This document shows, piece by piece, positions 25,224-34,646 of a stretch of 64,000 bases of DNA. The translations under genes were made by a program, and so were the position numbers. Source of the stretch: an uncultured Flammeovirgaceae bacterium (GTDB lineage: Bacteria; Bacteroidota; Bacteroidia; Cytophagales; Cyclobacteriaceae); assembly GCA_937883755.1 (NCBI GenBank), contig CAKZYA010000013.1, positions 1 to 64,000 on the forward strand, in the 5' to 3' direction. Every line of letters starts with the position of its first letter. The stretch's first letter is position 1. The notes under the pieces were generated by a model. That model worked only from the letters and a program-made list of their open reading frames with translations, did not search any database and was not told the origin of the DNA.

Positions 25224-26948
25224 ATGATTCACTGTATAGTATCCTACCATAAACCCCACCAGCATTGGCTGGATATCGAGCTGGTGTTTACCAATCTCAC
25301 CGAAGACGTTACCTACTTACAGCTTCCGGCCTGGCGACCAGGACGTTATGAGCTAGGCAACTTTGCTAAAAACATTCAGCAATTTGTGGTCACTGATGCT
25401 GACAGTCAGCCCCTCCCCTTTCGTAAAGTAGCTAAAGACCGTTGGGAGGTAGATACCAATAATACCGATAGCATTCAGGTGGTGTACAATTATTATGCGA
25501 CTGAAATGAACGCCGGCAGTACCTATTTAGATGAAGAGCAACTCTACATCAACTTTGTCAACTGCATACTATACGCCGAAGGGCAAATTGACCAGCCGTA
25601 TCAGGTCAAACTAAAATTACCCGATACTTATGAGGTAGCTTGCGGGATGAAAAAAATTGATCCGCACACACTAGAAGCTCCCAGTTTTTATCATTTGGCA
25701 GAAAGTCCCCTCATTGCTAGCCCCACCCTTACCCACTGGCAATATGAGATAGAGGGCTCTAACTTTCACCTTTGGTTTCAAGGTCAGTGTTTATTAGACG
25801 AAGAACAGACGATCAATCGCTTTCGGGCGTTTACTGAAACTCAGATACAAATGATGGGTGATTTTCCGGCCGAAGATTATCACTTTCTGTATCACTTTCT
25901 TCCTTATCGGGCCTATCACGGAGTAGAACACTTTAACTCTACCGTAATCGCCTTGGGACCCAGCGAAGGCATTATAGAAGGCAGTAAGTCTTACTACGAT
26001 TTTCTGGGTGTCAGCTCGCACGAACTGTTCCACACCTGGAATATTATCCGCATTCGCCCGCAGGAGATGTGTCCGTATGATTACACTCAAGAAAATTACT
26101 TCCCTACCGGGTTTATTGCTGAGGGCGTTACTACCTACTACGGTGACCTATTCCTGGTACGTAGCGGAGTATTTACCAAAGACGAATACTTTCTAGAACT
26201 AAACAAACTGTTCAAACGGCACTTTGAAAACTTTGGGCGATTTAACCACTCGCTCGTAGAATCTTCTTTTGACTTGTGGTTGGATGGTTATAGCGTAGGT
26301 ATTCCAAACCGCAAGGTTTCTATCTATGTGAAGGGAGCATTAGTTAGCTTGTTACTGGACTTAATGCTTCGGGATTGTACCGATCAGGAGCAATCGCTGG
26401 ATACGTTTATGCGCTACCTGTGGGATTTCTTTGGGAAGCAAGACTGTGGTTACTCACTCTCCGACTTGGAAAGGTTAGTGGATGACTTATCCGGCGGGCA
26501 AATTAATGACTACTTCGAACGCTTTATTTACGGTAAAGAGCCTCTTGAGATAGCCCTCAATCAGTCACTGTATAAAGTAGGTTGCCGATTAGATATTGCC
26601 GACAACGCCCTAATTTCAGAAGGCACTTTTGGTTTTAGAGCAGGCAAAGTGAACGATAAGTGGCTAGTACAACGTATTGAACCTAGCTCAGTGGCTGATA
26701 ATCATTTGGCAATTAATGATGAAATCCTAGCGATCAACGACAATCAAATTCAAGATAATCTGGAAGAATTATTAGCTAGGTATCAGAATATAACCGTGAG
26801 TCTGGTTCGCAACCATAAAACCAAAATGGTAGAATTGATACCTCAAGAAGATCGCCACTTCAAAGTCTACACTATAGCTCAACGAGAAGATGCTGCCGAA
26901 GGAGAAAAGCAAGCTTTCAGTAGTTGGCTCAATTGTGCCTGGGATTAA
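25224..26948 (+). CDS. M61 family metallopeptidase (glycyl aminopeptidase-like)
   Basis: This is an M61 peptidase of 574 residues. An N-terminal beta domain carries the family start (VSYHKPHQHWLDIEL, LPAWRPGRYELGNFAKNI). The zinc motif HELFH is at residues 266-270 and the third ligand Glu is in FIAEGVTTYYG (about 299). A PDZ-like domain follows at about 480-545. Known members cleave N-terminal Gly or Ala. No signal peptide is seen, so it appears cytoplasmic. It stands alone with no obvious operon partner. The four-gene cluster downstream begins 180 bp later. Confidence 0.94.
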   Translation: MIHCIVSYHKPHQHWLDIELVFTNLTEDVTYLQLPAWRPGRYELGNFAKNIQQFVVTDADSQPLPFRKVAKDRWEVDTNNTDSIQVVYNYYATEMNAGSTYLDEEQLYINFVNCILYAEGQIDQPYQVKLKLPDTYEVACGMKKIDPHTLEAPSFYHLAESPLIASPTLTHWQYEIEGSNFHLWFQGQCLLDEEQTINRFRAFTETQIQMMGDFPAEDYHFLYHFLPYRAYHGVEHFNSTVIALGPSEGIIEGSKSYYDFLGVSSHELFHTWNIIRIRPQEMCPYDYTQENYFPTGFIAEGVTTYYGDLFLVRSGVFTKDEYFLELNKLFKRHFENFGRFNHSLVESSFDLWLDGYSVGIPNRKVSIYVKGALVSLLLDLMLRDCTDQEQSLDTFMRYLWDFFGKQDCGYSLSDLERLVDDLSGGQINDYFERFIYGKEPLEIALNQSLYKVGCRLDIADNALISEGTFGFRAGKVNDKWLVQRIEPSSVADNHLAINDEILAINDNQIQDNLEELLARYQNITVSLVRNHKTKMVELIPQEDRHFKVYTIAQREDAAEGEKQAFSSWLNCAWD

Positions 26949-27128
26949 CGGAAAACATGCTGCAAAAAAGTTGGAAGTATTAAGCAACTTCATCGTAAAT
27001 ATATCTGATTATCTTACTTGATAAATCATCCGTGAGCCGCCAGCCTAGATAAGTTTAAGGTTACAATTTGTGAGTATAATCTACTAATACTTACAATATT
27101 TCTAATAACAACCTTAACCAACCCGCCT

Positions 27129-27935
27129 ATGGCACTCACCGACCACTGCGATGTATTCGCCAGTTTTCACGAAGATGGGTTTAACCGCATTGTGGAACAC
27201 ATTATGCAGCAACGCCCGTCGCTCTTTAACTATGCTACGCCTGATTTGGTACAATCTCCCGATCGGCTCTGCGAGCGCATTGTAGTCCACCCAGCAGTCT
27301 CTCAGGCAGAAAACCCATTAATCAAGCAAATTGACTATCTGCCTATTATTGGGTACGATGGCCCCTTTGGCTTTAGCTTTGGCCTGCAGTTGACCGATCT
27401 AAAGATCGATTTTCATCCGGGTAATATTATCAACTTACCCCCGCAATTAAACCCGCCACTATCAGAACAAACACTAGCCCTTACCGCTCGGGCTTGTGCT
27501 GGATTAAGCTGCCCTGACCCTGAATTTATTGAAAGGCTCATCCGTTTGCTGCCTGATCCAGATGATGAAAAGGATAAGCGGGATGATAGTCCCAAACCTC
27601 CACTCAACCCCATGCCCTATGAACGACTCACCTGCTTTTGCTTAGAGGTATTTGCTGTAGTAAAAGCCGTTCGGCAAAATGGCTACCTTTCATTGAGATT
27701 ACAAGGTATGGAGATTAAAGACATTCTTCCTGCCGGATTAGAAGATTCTATCGAGTGCTACATTAGCACCATGCTCAAGCTAGTCGTTTTTCCTAAAGTA
27801 CGAATTGCGCTAGAAGATCTCACGTTTGAGATCACTGATTACTTATCAGTAGAGCCTACCCCCATCTCAGCAGACGTTCCGTTTAACCCGGACGTAAGCA
27901 AAGACCAGATTGCCATTTTTGCCAACCTTATTTAA
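27129..27935 (+). CDS. Protein of unknown function, possible TULIP-like fold (cluster gene 1)
   Basis: I do not recognise a named family. The 268-residue protein has no signal peptide. It opens with a segment that looks like an amphipathic helix (FHEDGFNRIVEHIMQQRPSL) followed by long beta strands (FGFSFGLQLTDLKIDFHP and later LRLQGMEIKDI, VRIALEDLTFEITDYL). Helix-plus-curved-sheet layouts of this kind occur in the TULIP (BPI-like) lipid-binding proteins; the match is by eye only. A Pro/Asp-rich linker lies near residues 140-165, and several Cys sit in the middle (CAGLSC, CFC). It is followed 11 bp later by gene 2 of the cluster. Confidence 0.6.
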   Translation: MALTDHCDVFASFHEDGFNRIVEHIMQQRPSLFNYATPDLVQSPDRLCERIVVHPAVSQAENPLIKQIDYLPIIGYDGPFGFSFGLQLTDLKIDFHPGNIINLPPQLNPPLSEQTLALTARACAGLSCPDPEFIERLIRLLPDPDDEKDKRDDSPKPPLNPMPYERLTCFCLEVFAVVKAVRQNGYLSLRLQGMEIKDILPAGLEDSIECYISTMLKLVVFPKVRIALEDLTFEITDYLSVEPTPISADVPFNPDVSKDQIAIFANLI

Positions 27936-27946
27936 CCCTCAACACT

Positions 27947-28861
27947 ATGTCACACGTAAATTTAGCCGTCTCCGAAGCAGCATTCGGAAAATTGGTTGAT
28001 AAACTCACTGAAAATATTAGCTTTTCTAAAACTGACGGCGGGGATTTTGGCCCCTTCACAGCATCGTACAGTGCTGGAGTCCGCTTTGAAGGCGGCGACA
28101 TTGACCTAAAAGACTCCCCTGATGAAGTAGTAATCAACGAACTGGATGTTATCTATGATCCGCTTTCCCTTACCGTCGGAATTGATATACCCGAAATATG
28201 TGTCGGTGGATTCTGTATCATTCCTAACCCATTTGGTGGTTGTATACTACGCGCCCCACGCATTTGTCTGTTTGAAGGTGACCCCGATGCTAGCTTTACA
28301 CTGGACCTAGGCGGATTGATTGAGAGCGAAATTTCGGGCGGATTTAATGTAGTAGCGCGCTACTTTAACAATCCTGACCACGCCGGACTTACCGATCACC
28401 AAGCCCACGAACAGGATAAAGCAAACGAATGGCAGTTTTTTCTAGACCCACGCTGGCTGGATCTAGATATTATTGATATTTCGGATACAGTTGGGAATAT
28501 CCTGGACGGAATTATTGATGCTATTGTGGACGACTTACTAGGTGGACTACCCGGTTGGGCCAAAGATGCTATCCGCTTTGTGCTGGGTGGCTTAGCCGAC
28601 TTGATAAGAGGAATATTAGATATTGGTGACGATATAGATGAGTGGCTATCTGACCTATTGGGAGTAAGTCTAGGGTTATTCGATTTTATTTTAACCTTTA
28701 TTGCCGATAAATTGGCTAACGAGAATCCGGTTTTCTCCTTTGAAGACCCTTATCCAATGTTACCGACCTCAGGCAATTTGATCCCCGTGTTGCTTCCTAT
28801 TCGGAATGTTAACCCAGATATTACTAACGTAGAATTTGTTATGACTGCTGATGTTGGTTAA
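27947..28861 (+). CDS. Protein of unknown function, possible TULIP-like fold (cluster gene 2)
   Basis: This 304-residue protein has no signal peptide and no named domain that I recognise. It starts with a helix (VNLAVSEAAFGKLVDKLTENI). A beta-rich half follows with the glycine/cysteine stretch CVGGFCIIPNPFGGC and RICLF, and then an unusually long Asp/Gly/Leu/Ile-rich amphipathic region (about 180-255, IDAIVDDLLGGL and RGILDIGDDIDEWL). The tail returns to strands (LIPVLLPIRNVNPDI). The shape suggests lipid or membrane contact. It is co-transcribed with gene 1 and lies two genes before an astacin-type protease. Function is open. Confidence 0.6.
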   Translation: MSHVNLAVSEAAFGKLVDKLTENISFSKTDGGDFGPFTASYSAGVRFEGGDIDLKDSPDEVVINELDVIYDPLSLTVGIDIPEICVGGFCIIPNPFGGCILRAPRICLFEGDPDASFTLDLGGLIESEISGGFNVVARYFNNPDHAGLTDHQAHEQDKANEWQFFLDPRWLDLDIIDISDTVGNILDGIIDAIVDDLLGGLPGWAKDAIRFVLGGLADLIRGILDIGDDIDEWLSDLLGVSLGLFDFILTFIADKLANENPVFSFEDPYPMLPTSGNLIPVLLPIRNVNPDITNVEFVMTADVG

Positions 28862-29017
28862 ATATCAAACTAACTGAGATAAAAATGGGAAAATGAATTA
28901 ATGGTAGTGAAGTAACTTTCACTTTATCGTTGACTTCTGACTTCGCGATTCTGTCTCTCATCACTTGTCATTCAACAGTTATTATTCATTATCCATTTTC
29001 AACTTTTAACTACGATT

Positions 29018-29767
29018 ATGAAACGATACATTAATAAAACCGCTTTTGCTAAAACCGAATTTGACAGTAGCACTGTAGGTATGCTCTCATTCATTGCTCA
29101 CCCGATTGCTAAAGCCGGTAACTACATCGGTAGCATCTACGACGGAAAACGATTACTTGATCGCTTTCGGCTGATTGCTTCTGAAAAGGAAGAAAATATC
29201 CAGGTAGATATCGATTTAGCTAATTATAATTTCCGAGATCTGAGTGGTAAAAACCGTAAAGCCTATTCGGTGCAGTCAGGTGGATACGTGATGTTTTATG
29301 ACTCTAAAAATGATCGTCCCTGCCGGGTTACGCTAGAGCGAGTTAATGAGAATACCAAGAAACCAACCAAGGTATTTGATACTCAAAAGTTAAGTAAAAG
29401 AGACCTTTTTATCGTATCTTTAATACGCCCCGGTAAATACATTGCTTCTGATGATGGGAGCCGAACCATGAATGTAGAAGTACCCTATCCTGATAAGAAA
29501 GTGTTTACCGAACGTGATACTGTATTGAACCCCGTTACCCTGAAGCTGACTCCCGAAGGTTTTGAGAAAAAAGAGGTACGACTGCTTCCCTCACAGGGCT
29601 TAGTTTTTCAGGTTGAAAACCCATCTTCAGTGAAGATTCGTTTGAAAGAAGAATACAATCAGCCTAGCAGAAAAGAAGTGTTTGACACCCTTAATTTACG
29701 ATCTAAGCAAAAGAAAAAGATCCGTCGAAAGTACCACTGGGAGAACCCTAAATATTATCAACGTTAA
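29018..29767 (+). CDS. Beta-rich protein of unknown function (cluster gene 3)
   Basis: The 249-residue basic protein has no signal peptide and no recognised domain. It reads as two beta-sandwich repeats: the N-terminal half (GNYIGSIYDGKRLLDRFRLIA ... SGGYVMFYD) and the C-terminal half (VTLKLTPEGFEKKEVRLL ... GLVFQVENPSSVKIRL). The second resembles a cupredoxin-type strand order but lacks copper ligands. A Lys/Arg-rich tail (RSKQKKKIRRKYHW) could bind nucleic acid or an acidic surface. It lies 156 bp after gene 2, across an intergenic repeat, and 21 bp before the protease gene. Confidence 0.6.
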   Translation: MKRYINKTAFAKTEFDSSTVGMLSFIAHPIAKAGNYIGSIYDGKRLLDRFRLIASEKEENIQVDIDLANYNFRDLSGKNRKAYSVQSGGYVMFYDSKNDRPCRVTLERVNENTKKPTKVFDTQKLSKRDLFIVSLIRPGKYIASDDGSRTMNVEVPYPDKKVFTERDTVLNPVTLKLTPEGFEKKEVRLLPSQGLVFQVENPSSVKIRLKEEYNQPSRKEVFDTLNLRSKQKKKIRRKYHWENPKYYQR

Positions 29768-29788
29768 CTATCTTAACCTTTTACCATT

Positions 29789-30904
29789 ATGGCTACCAGA
29801 AAAAAATCTAGCAAAACAGAATCTGAGGTTCCTCATTACTGCAATATGCCAGAGGTACCTCTCCGAGAGTTTGGTTCTGAGGTTAATCCCCACCGGGCAT
29901 CCGCCATTATCATTAGTGACAATAAGTGGGTGAATGGCACCAAGATTCATTACTATTTTTTCGATCAAGATACCGACGGCGAGACGGTAACGTTTAGTAA
30001 TGGTGCCCAACAATTCCGAACCTGGGTAGGTGAAGAAGATCAGAAAGAAGTGGTGCGTGAAGCTTTTGATATTTGGAAAGACTTGGGTATCGGGCTAGAG
30101 TTTGAAGAGGTAGATAATCGCGAAGATGCTGAAGTCCGGATTGGGTTTATGCAAGGCGACGGAGCCTGGTCGTATTTGGGCACATATGTGCTAGAGATTG
30201 GGGCTGGACAGCGTACCATGAACTTCGGTTGGGATTTAACCCGCGGGGATGGACTAGACACTGCGCTGCATGAGATTGGTCACACACTAGGTCTACCGCA
30301 CGAACACCAAAACCCAAATGCTGGTATTGTTTGGGATGAAGAAAAAGTATATGCTTCCTTAGCAGCTCCCCCAAACAACTGGTCGAGAGAGCAAACTTTC
30401 CATAATATCATCCGCAAACTAGATCCGAATACTGTACAAGGCTCAGACTGGGATCCTGACTCTATCATGCACTACCCTTTCGGTCCCGGCCTTATTTTAC
30501 AACCGGAAGAATACCGCAATGGAGTTTTTCCAGAAGAAGGGCTCTCTGATCGGGATATGCAGTGGATAAAAACATTTTATCCACCTCTGGAAGAAGAGAT
30601 GGATGAATTAAAGATGCTTAAGTCGGAACGCTTATTCATGCAACCTGGCGAACAAGTTAACTTTGTCATCCACCCGAAATCCACTCGCTACTATAATATC
30701 CGTACCTTTGGTAACTCCGATACTGTTCTGGTACTCTTCGAGGACGAAGACGGCGAACTACGTTACCGAAAGGGGGATGATGATAGTGGCCAGGATTATA
30801 ACGCCCACATTCGATTTAAGCTTATCAAGAACCACGAATATGTACTACGCGCCCGCCTCTACTATCAAGATATGATGGGGCAGTTCGCCATTATGATGTG
30901 GTAG
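29789..30904 (+). CDS. Astacin-type (M12A-like) zinc metalloprotease with C-terminal beta domain
   Basis: The catalytic zinc motif HEIGHTLGLPHE is at residues 161-172 (ligands His161, His165, His171; base Glu162), and the Met-turn SIMHYP is at 225-230, as in astacin/metzincin proteases. Residues 45-100 contain the WVNGTKIHYYF strand that forms the N-terminal lobe. From about residue 265 a separate beta domain resembles the bacterial pre-peptidase C-terminal (PPC) domain. There is no signal peptide and the N-terminus is Lys/Ser-rich (MATRKKSSKTES), odd for a protease family that is normally exported. It closes the four-gene cluster. Confidence 0.87.
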   Translation: MATRKKSSKTESEVPHYCNMPEVPLREFGSEVNPHRASAIIISDNKWVNGTKIHYYFFDQDTDGETVTFSNGAQQFRTWVGEEDQKEVVREAFDIWKDLGIGLEFEEVDNREDAEVRIGFMQGDGAWSYLGTYVLEIGAGQRTMNFGWDLTRGDGLDTALHEIGHTLGLPHEHQNPNAGIVWDEEKVYASLAAPPNNWSREQTFHNIIRKLDPNTVQGSDWDPDSIMHYPFGPGLILQPEEYRNGVFPEEGLSDRDMQWIKTFYPPLEEEMDELKMLKSERLFMQPGEQVNFVIHPKSTRYYNIRTFGNSDTVLVLFEDEDGELRYRKGDDDSGQDYNAHIRFKLIKNHEYVLRARLYYQDMMGQFAIMMW

Positions 30905-31101
30905 AACCGTCCACGGCGTTCAGTCCGCGTTCGACAGCTGTTTTGTAATACAGAAGACGTTAAGCCATAAACTGTGGACTATGGACTGTCAACTGTAGAC
31001 TCATTACGGAAACATTGCCAGTCTCGTGTCGTTAGCTATGTGTATCCTGACTTTGATAAAGTAGGTTAAGCTAATTATTTACTAAGGCAAAAATTAAAGC
31101 A

Positions 31102-31779
31102 ATGAACAAAAACGTAATATTCATACTATTCTTTGCTGTGGCAGCTATGTACTGCACTGCTCCATCAGTAGAAAGTCAAGCTAACGAACCAATCACCGTA
31201 TCGCCCGCATCATTAACTGAAGATGAAAAGGCACAACTAGATACGGCTACCTTTGCTGGCGGCTGCTTCTGGTGTACTGAGGCGGTTTTTGAGCGTGTAA
31301 AAGGAGTGAAAAGCGTAGTATCTGGTTATACTGGAGGCTCGCAGGCCAACCCTACTTACAAGCAGGTAAGCAATGGGCGCACTGATCACGCTGAAGCTGT
31401 TCAGATTTACTACGATCCAGAGATGATCACTTATCAACAGTTGCTGGAAGTATTTTTTGGGACAATGGATCCTACTCAACTGAATCGGCAAGGTCCCGAT
31501 GTGGGTGAGCAGTACCGTTCAGCCGTATTTTATCATGATGCTGAACAACAATCACTAGCAGATGAGTACATGAAAAAACTAGGTAAATCAGGAAAGTACG
31601 ATAAGCCAATTGTCACCCAATTAGTTTCTTACGAAAAGTTCTGGTTAGCGGAAGACTACCATCAGGATTATTACGAATTGAATCCGGGCAACCCTTACAT
31701 TCAGTCAGTAGCTAAGCCTAAGGTGAAGAAATTAAAAAAGAACTATACTAGCTTACTAAAAGACGGAATCACCAGTTAA
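31102..31779 (+). CDS. msrA: Peptide-methionine (S)-S-oxide reductase MsrA, lipoprotein form
   Basis: MsrA repairs S-methionine sulfoxide in oxidised proteins. The catalytic motif GCFWC is at residues 54-58 (nucleophile Cys55), followed by VVSGYTGG, the VSNGRTDHAEAVQI segment, FFGTMDPTQLNRQGPDVGEQYRS and EDYHQDYY, all conserved. An N-terminal hydrophobic stretch ending MYCTAP with Cys18 suggests a lipoprotein on the envelope, so it would act in the periplasm. No fused MsrB domain is present. An intrinsic terminator follows at 31801. Confidence 0.96.
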   Translation: MNKNVIFILFFAVAAMYCTAPSVESQANEPITVSPASLTEDEKAQLDTATFAGGCFWCTEAVFERVKGVKSVVSGYTGGSQANPTYKQVSNGRTDHAEAVQIYYDPEMITYQQLLEVFFGTMDPTQLNRQGPDVGEQYRSAVFYHDAEQQSLADEYMKKLGKSGKYDKPIVTQLVSYEKFWLAEDYHQDYYELNPGNPYIQSVAKPKVKKLKKNYTSLLKDGITS

Positions 31780-31800
31780 TCCGAATCTGAAAAAGTATCG

Positions 31801-31835
31801 AGACGTTGCATAATGACTTGCAACGTCTTTTTTTT
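31801..31835 (+). terminator. Intrinsic terminator after msrA
   Basis: AGACGTTGCA (31801-31810) pairs perfectly with TGCAACGTCT (31819-31828), followed by a T run to 31835. The next gene starts only four bases later at 31840. Confidence 0.9.
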
Positions 31836-31839
31836 GCCT

Positions 31840-32844
31840 ATGCAACAACCCTTAGTCTCGATCATTCTTCCTTTCTACAATGCTGAAGCAACACTTAATC
31901 GGGCTGTTGAAAGTATTGTCAAGCAGACATTCTCTGACTGGGAGTTAATTTTAGTTGATAACCAATCTACTGATACTAGTGGCTCAGTAGCAAGATCTGC
32001 GGCGAAAAATGATCATCGCATTCAAGTAATTCATGAACCGAAATCAGGAGTCACCTTTGCCTTTAACGCTGGGGTAAACCAGGCTCAGGGAAGGTATATT
32101 GCTCGAATGGATGCCGATGATTACAGCTATCCTCAGCGCTTGAAGCAACAAACCCATTACCTGGAAAATCATTCCAGAATAGATGCAGTCAGTGGATTGG
32201 TAAATTATAAAGCAGGCGTTCCCCAAGCAGGTATGCAACATTACGTGGATTGGGTGAATACGTTAGTATCCTCAGAACAGATTGCCAATAACCGCTTTGT
32301 TGAGCTCCCGACAATCAACCCTACCCTAATGCTTCGTCGCAGCAGTCTGGAGAAGTACAGTAGTTACCAACATGGAGACTTTCCGGAAGATTATGAGTTA
32401 GTGCTACGCTGGCTTGAGCAAGGTGCCCGATTTTCTAAAGTAAATACGACGGTACTCGATTGGTACGACCACTCTAACCGCCTAACCCGAACTGACTCCC
32501 GTTATTCTACGGAAGCTTTTTACCGAATCAAGACTAAATATCTGGTAGAATGGCTACGACAGAATAACCCGTTTCATCCCCAGGTAGTAATTTGGGGTGG
32601 CGGACGAAAGGCCCGTCAGCGAGTAAAACTTCTGGAGGACTACGGAATAATCATCAATGCCTACATTGATGTTGTGCCCGATAAAACTGCCGAAAAACCT
32701 TGTATCTACTTTGAAGATATTGCGCCACCTGGTCAGTACTTTATTTTGTCTTATGTCGGTAATAGGGGAAAGCGAGAAGAAATTCAGCAATTTCTGAGCG
32801 AGAGAGGTTATCAAGAAACTCTCCACTTTTTGCTAGTAGCTTAG
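31840..32844 (+). CDS. Glycosyltransferase family 2 with C-terminal Rossmann-like domain
   Basis: The GT-A catalytic domain (residues 1-210) has the opening VSIILPFYNAEATLNRAVES, the nucleotide-binding VDNQSTD and the metal-binding DADD in RMDADDYSYPQRL. After about residue 235 a second domain starts with VVIWGGGRKARQRVKLL, a Gly-rich dinucleotide-binding-like turn, as found in some bifunctional sugar-modifying proteins. The acceptor is unknown. ATG at 31840 gives the standard N-terminus; an earlier in-frame start at 31813 lies inside the terminator. The gene follows the msrA terminator by four bases. Confidence 0.9.
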   Translation: MQQPLVSIILPFYNAEATLNRAVESIVKQTFSDWELILVDNQSTDTSGSVARSAAKNDHRIQVIHEPKSGVTFAFNAGVNQAQGRYIARMDADDYSYPQRLKQQTHYLENHSRIDAVSGLVNYKAGVPQAGMQHYVDWVNTLVSSEQIANNRFVELPTINPTLMLRRSSLEKYSSYQHGDFPEDYELVLRWLEQGARFSKVNTTVLDWYDHSNRLTRTDSRYSTEAFYRIKTKYLVEWLRQNNPFHPQVVIWGGGRKARQRVKLLEDYGIIINAYIDVVPDKTAEKPCIYFEDIAPPGQYFILSYVGNRGKREEIQQFLSERGYQETLHFLLVA

Positions 32845-32949
32845 CCCTCATTGTCAATTTCCCATGGTATAAAAACTTATTGAGTCGTAACCATTGGGAA
32901 TTTGCTAGTTGGGTTGTACTTTACCCCATAATAAAACAACCTAGAAACT

Positions 32950-34587
32950 ATGCGAAATTACTTCAGACTGCTCTTCTTTATTCTATTTATTTCCTCTGGA
33001 TGCGGGGGCAATCAAGCCGACGAAACGGCAGCTACCGATATGCAACCACCTGTGGTAGCCCCGTTTGAAAAACTGGATACTTTAGCCGTAAATGATTGGT
33101 GGAATCGAGCTGATAATCCAATTATTGATATGAAAGTAGACCGCAGCGAAGTAGTTGCCTTCGGAATGTACACTGTTTCAAATAATACACTGAAGCTTAC
33201 TGCTCAGCTTTACCCGCTGTACCCTGATGAAACCCGAGAAGTCCGTCTGGAGGTGCAGAAAGACGGTGCGTGGCAGGAGGTTCAAATCCAGACAGTGAAT
33301 GACTTAGGTTGGTCGGCTCTATTTCGGGTAGAAAACTGGGATAGTACCCAAGATACTCCCTACCGCTTGCTGCACGGCGAAGAAGCCTCATTTGAGGGGC
33401 TGATTAGGAAAGACCCGATTGATAAGAATGAAATTAAGCTCGCAGCATTCTCGTGTAATTCCAATAAAGACCGGGGGATGCGGGAACAGTACGTCCGCAA
33501 TGTTAATCATCACGACCCTGATTTACTGTTTTTTGCCGGAGATCAATCCTACGACCACACCGAGCACACGGCTGCCTGGCTGAAATTCGGCTTACAGTTT
33601 CGCGACTTATTCCGCAATCGTCCCTGTATCAGTATTCCCGATGATCACGATATTGGTCAGGGTAATTTGTGGGGTGAAGGTGGTAAAAAATCCCAGACGA
33701 AAGTAGCTGATGACGGGGGATATAAATATCACCCTGAGTACGTAAAAATGGTAGAACGTTGCCAGACCGCTCATCTGCCTGACCCATATGACCCTACTCC
33801 AATTCAGCAAGGCATTGGCGTGTACTACACCAACCTAATGCTGGGAGATATAGATTTTGCGATTATTGAAGATCGTAAATTCAAAACCGGACCCGCTGGA
33901 AAAATCCCTCAGCAAGGCCCTCGCCCCGACCATATTCGTAACCCTGAGTATGATCCAGCCTCTATTGACTTAGAGGGGTTGACTTTACTTGGCGAACGAC
34001 AGCTTACTTTTCTGAATGATTGGGCTACTCAACAAGATGGTGTGGCGATGAAAGCCGTACTCTCTCAAACCGGGTTTTGCGGTGGGGCGCATTTGCATGG
34101 GCAGAAGGATAACCGCCTGCATGCCGACCTAGATTCCAACGGCTGGCCCCAGACGGGACGTAACAAAGCCCTGGAAGCAATTAGTAAAGCGGGGGCAGTA
34201 CATATCGGTGGCGACCAGCATCTAGCAACGGTTATACAGCATGGCATTGATGAGCATCGGGATGGTCCTTGGGCATTTATTGTTCCGGCGGTGGTCAACG
34301 ACTACTATAGCCGTTGGTGGTGGCCCGAAGACGAACAACCCGGTGGTAATCATGATTCTAGCAGTCCCCTACCCTGGACGGGAGATTATCTGGATGGTTT
34401 CAATAACAAAATTACCATGAAAGCCTACGTAAACCCCGAAAGCACGTCCAGCGGCTCGGGTTACGGCCTCATTCGCTTCCACAAAGATTCTAATGAAGTA
34501 ACCTTTGAGTGCTGGCCCCGAGATGTAGATGTGACCGGCGAAGATGCCGAACAATTTACCGGGTGGCCCATTACCGTAGCATTATAG
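32950..34587 (+). CDS. PhoD-like alkaline phosphatase / metallophosphoesterase lipoprotein
   Basis: The product is 545 residues with a lipoprotein signal (FISSGCGGN). Its catalytic domain matches PhoD-like phosphatases: LAAFSCNSNKDRG, the FFAGDQSYDH metal motif, SIPDDHDIGQGN, and the HIGGDQHLAT block near residue 415. These bind the catalytic metals for phosphate mono- or diester cleavage. The N-terminal 140 residues form a beta domain typical of the group. It should sit in the envelope and may scavenge phosphate. It ends about 60 bp before the cassette-like repeat at 34647. Confidence 0.9.
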   Translation: MRNYFRLLFFILFISSGCGGNQADETAATDMQPPVVAPFEKLDTLAVNDWWNRADNPIIDMKVDRSEVVAFGMYTVSNNTLKLTAQLYPLYPDETREVRLEVQKDGAWQEVQIQTVNDLGWSALFRVENWDSTQDTPYRLLHGEEASFEGLIRKDPIDKNEIKLAAFSCNSNKDRGMREQYVRNVNHHDPDLLFFAGDQSYDHTEHTAAWLKFGLQFRDLFRNRPCISIPDDHDIGQGNLWGEGGKKSQTKVADDGGYKYHPEYVKMVERCQTAHLPDPYDPTPIQQGIGVYYTNLMLGDIDFAIIEDRKFKTGPAGKIPQQGPRPDHIRNPEYDPASIDLEGLTLLGERQLTFLNDWATQQDGVAMKAVLSQTGFCGGAHLHGQKDNRLHADLDSNGWPQTGRNKALEAISKAGAVHIGGDQHLATVIQHGIDEHRDGPWAFIVPAVVNDYYSRWWWPEDEQPGGNHDSSSPLPWTGDYLDGFNNKITMKAYVNPESTSSGSGYGLIRFHKDSNEVTFECWPRDVDVTGEDAEQFTGWPITVAL

Positions 34588-34646
34588 GCTACTCAGAAGC
34601 TAAAATTGATCTACACTGGTTTTATTCGGTTGGAGCTAAGGAAGAA

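Noticed and set aside
30905-31101. A gene or RNA between the protease and msrA
   Set aside because: Only intergenic repeat-like phrases are visible, with no terminator, promoter match or open frame of note.
32880-33068. A 62-codon plus-strand frame before the PhoD-like gene
   Set aside because: It overlaps the start of the phosphatase gene in another frame and has no ribosome site or domain.
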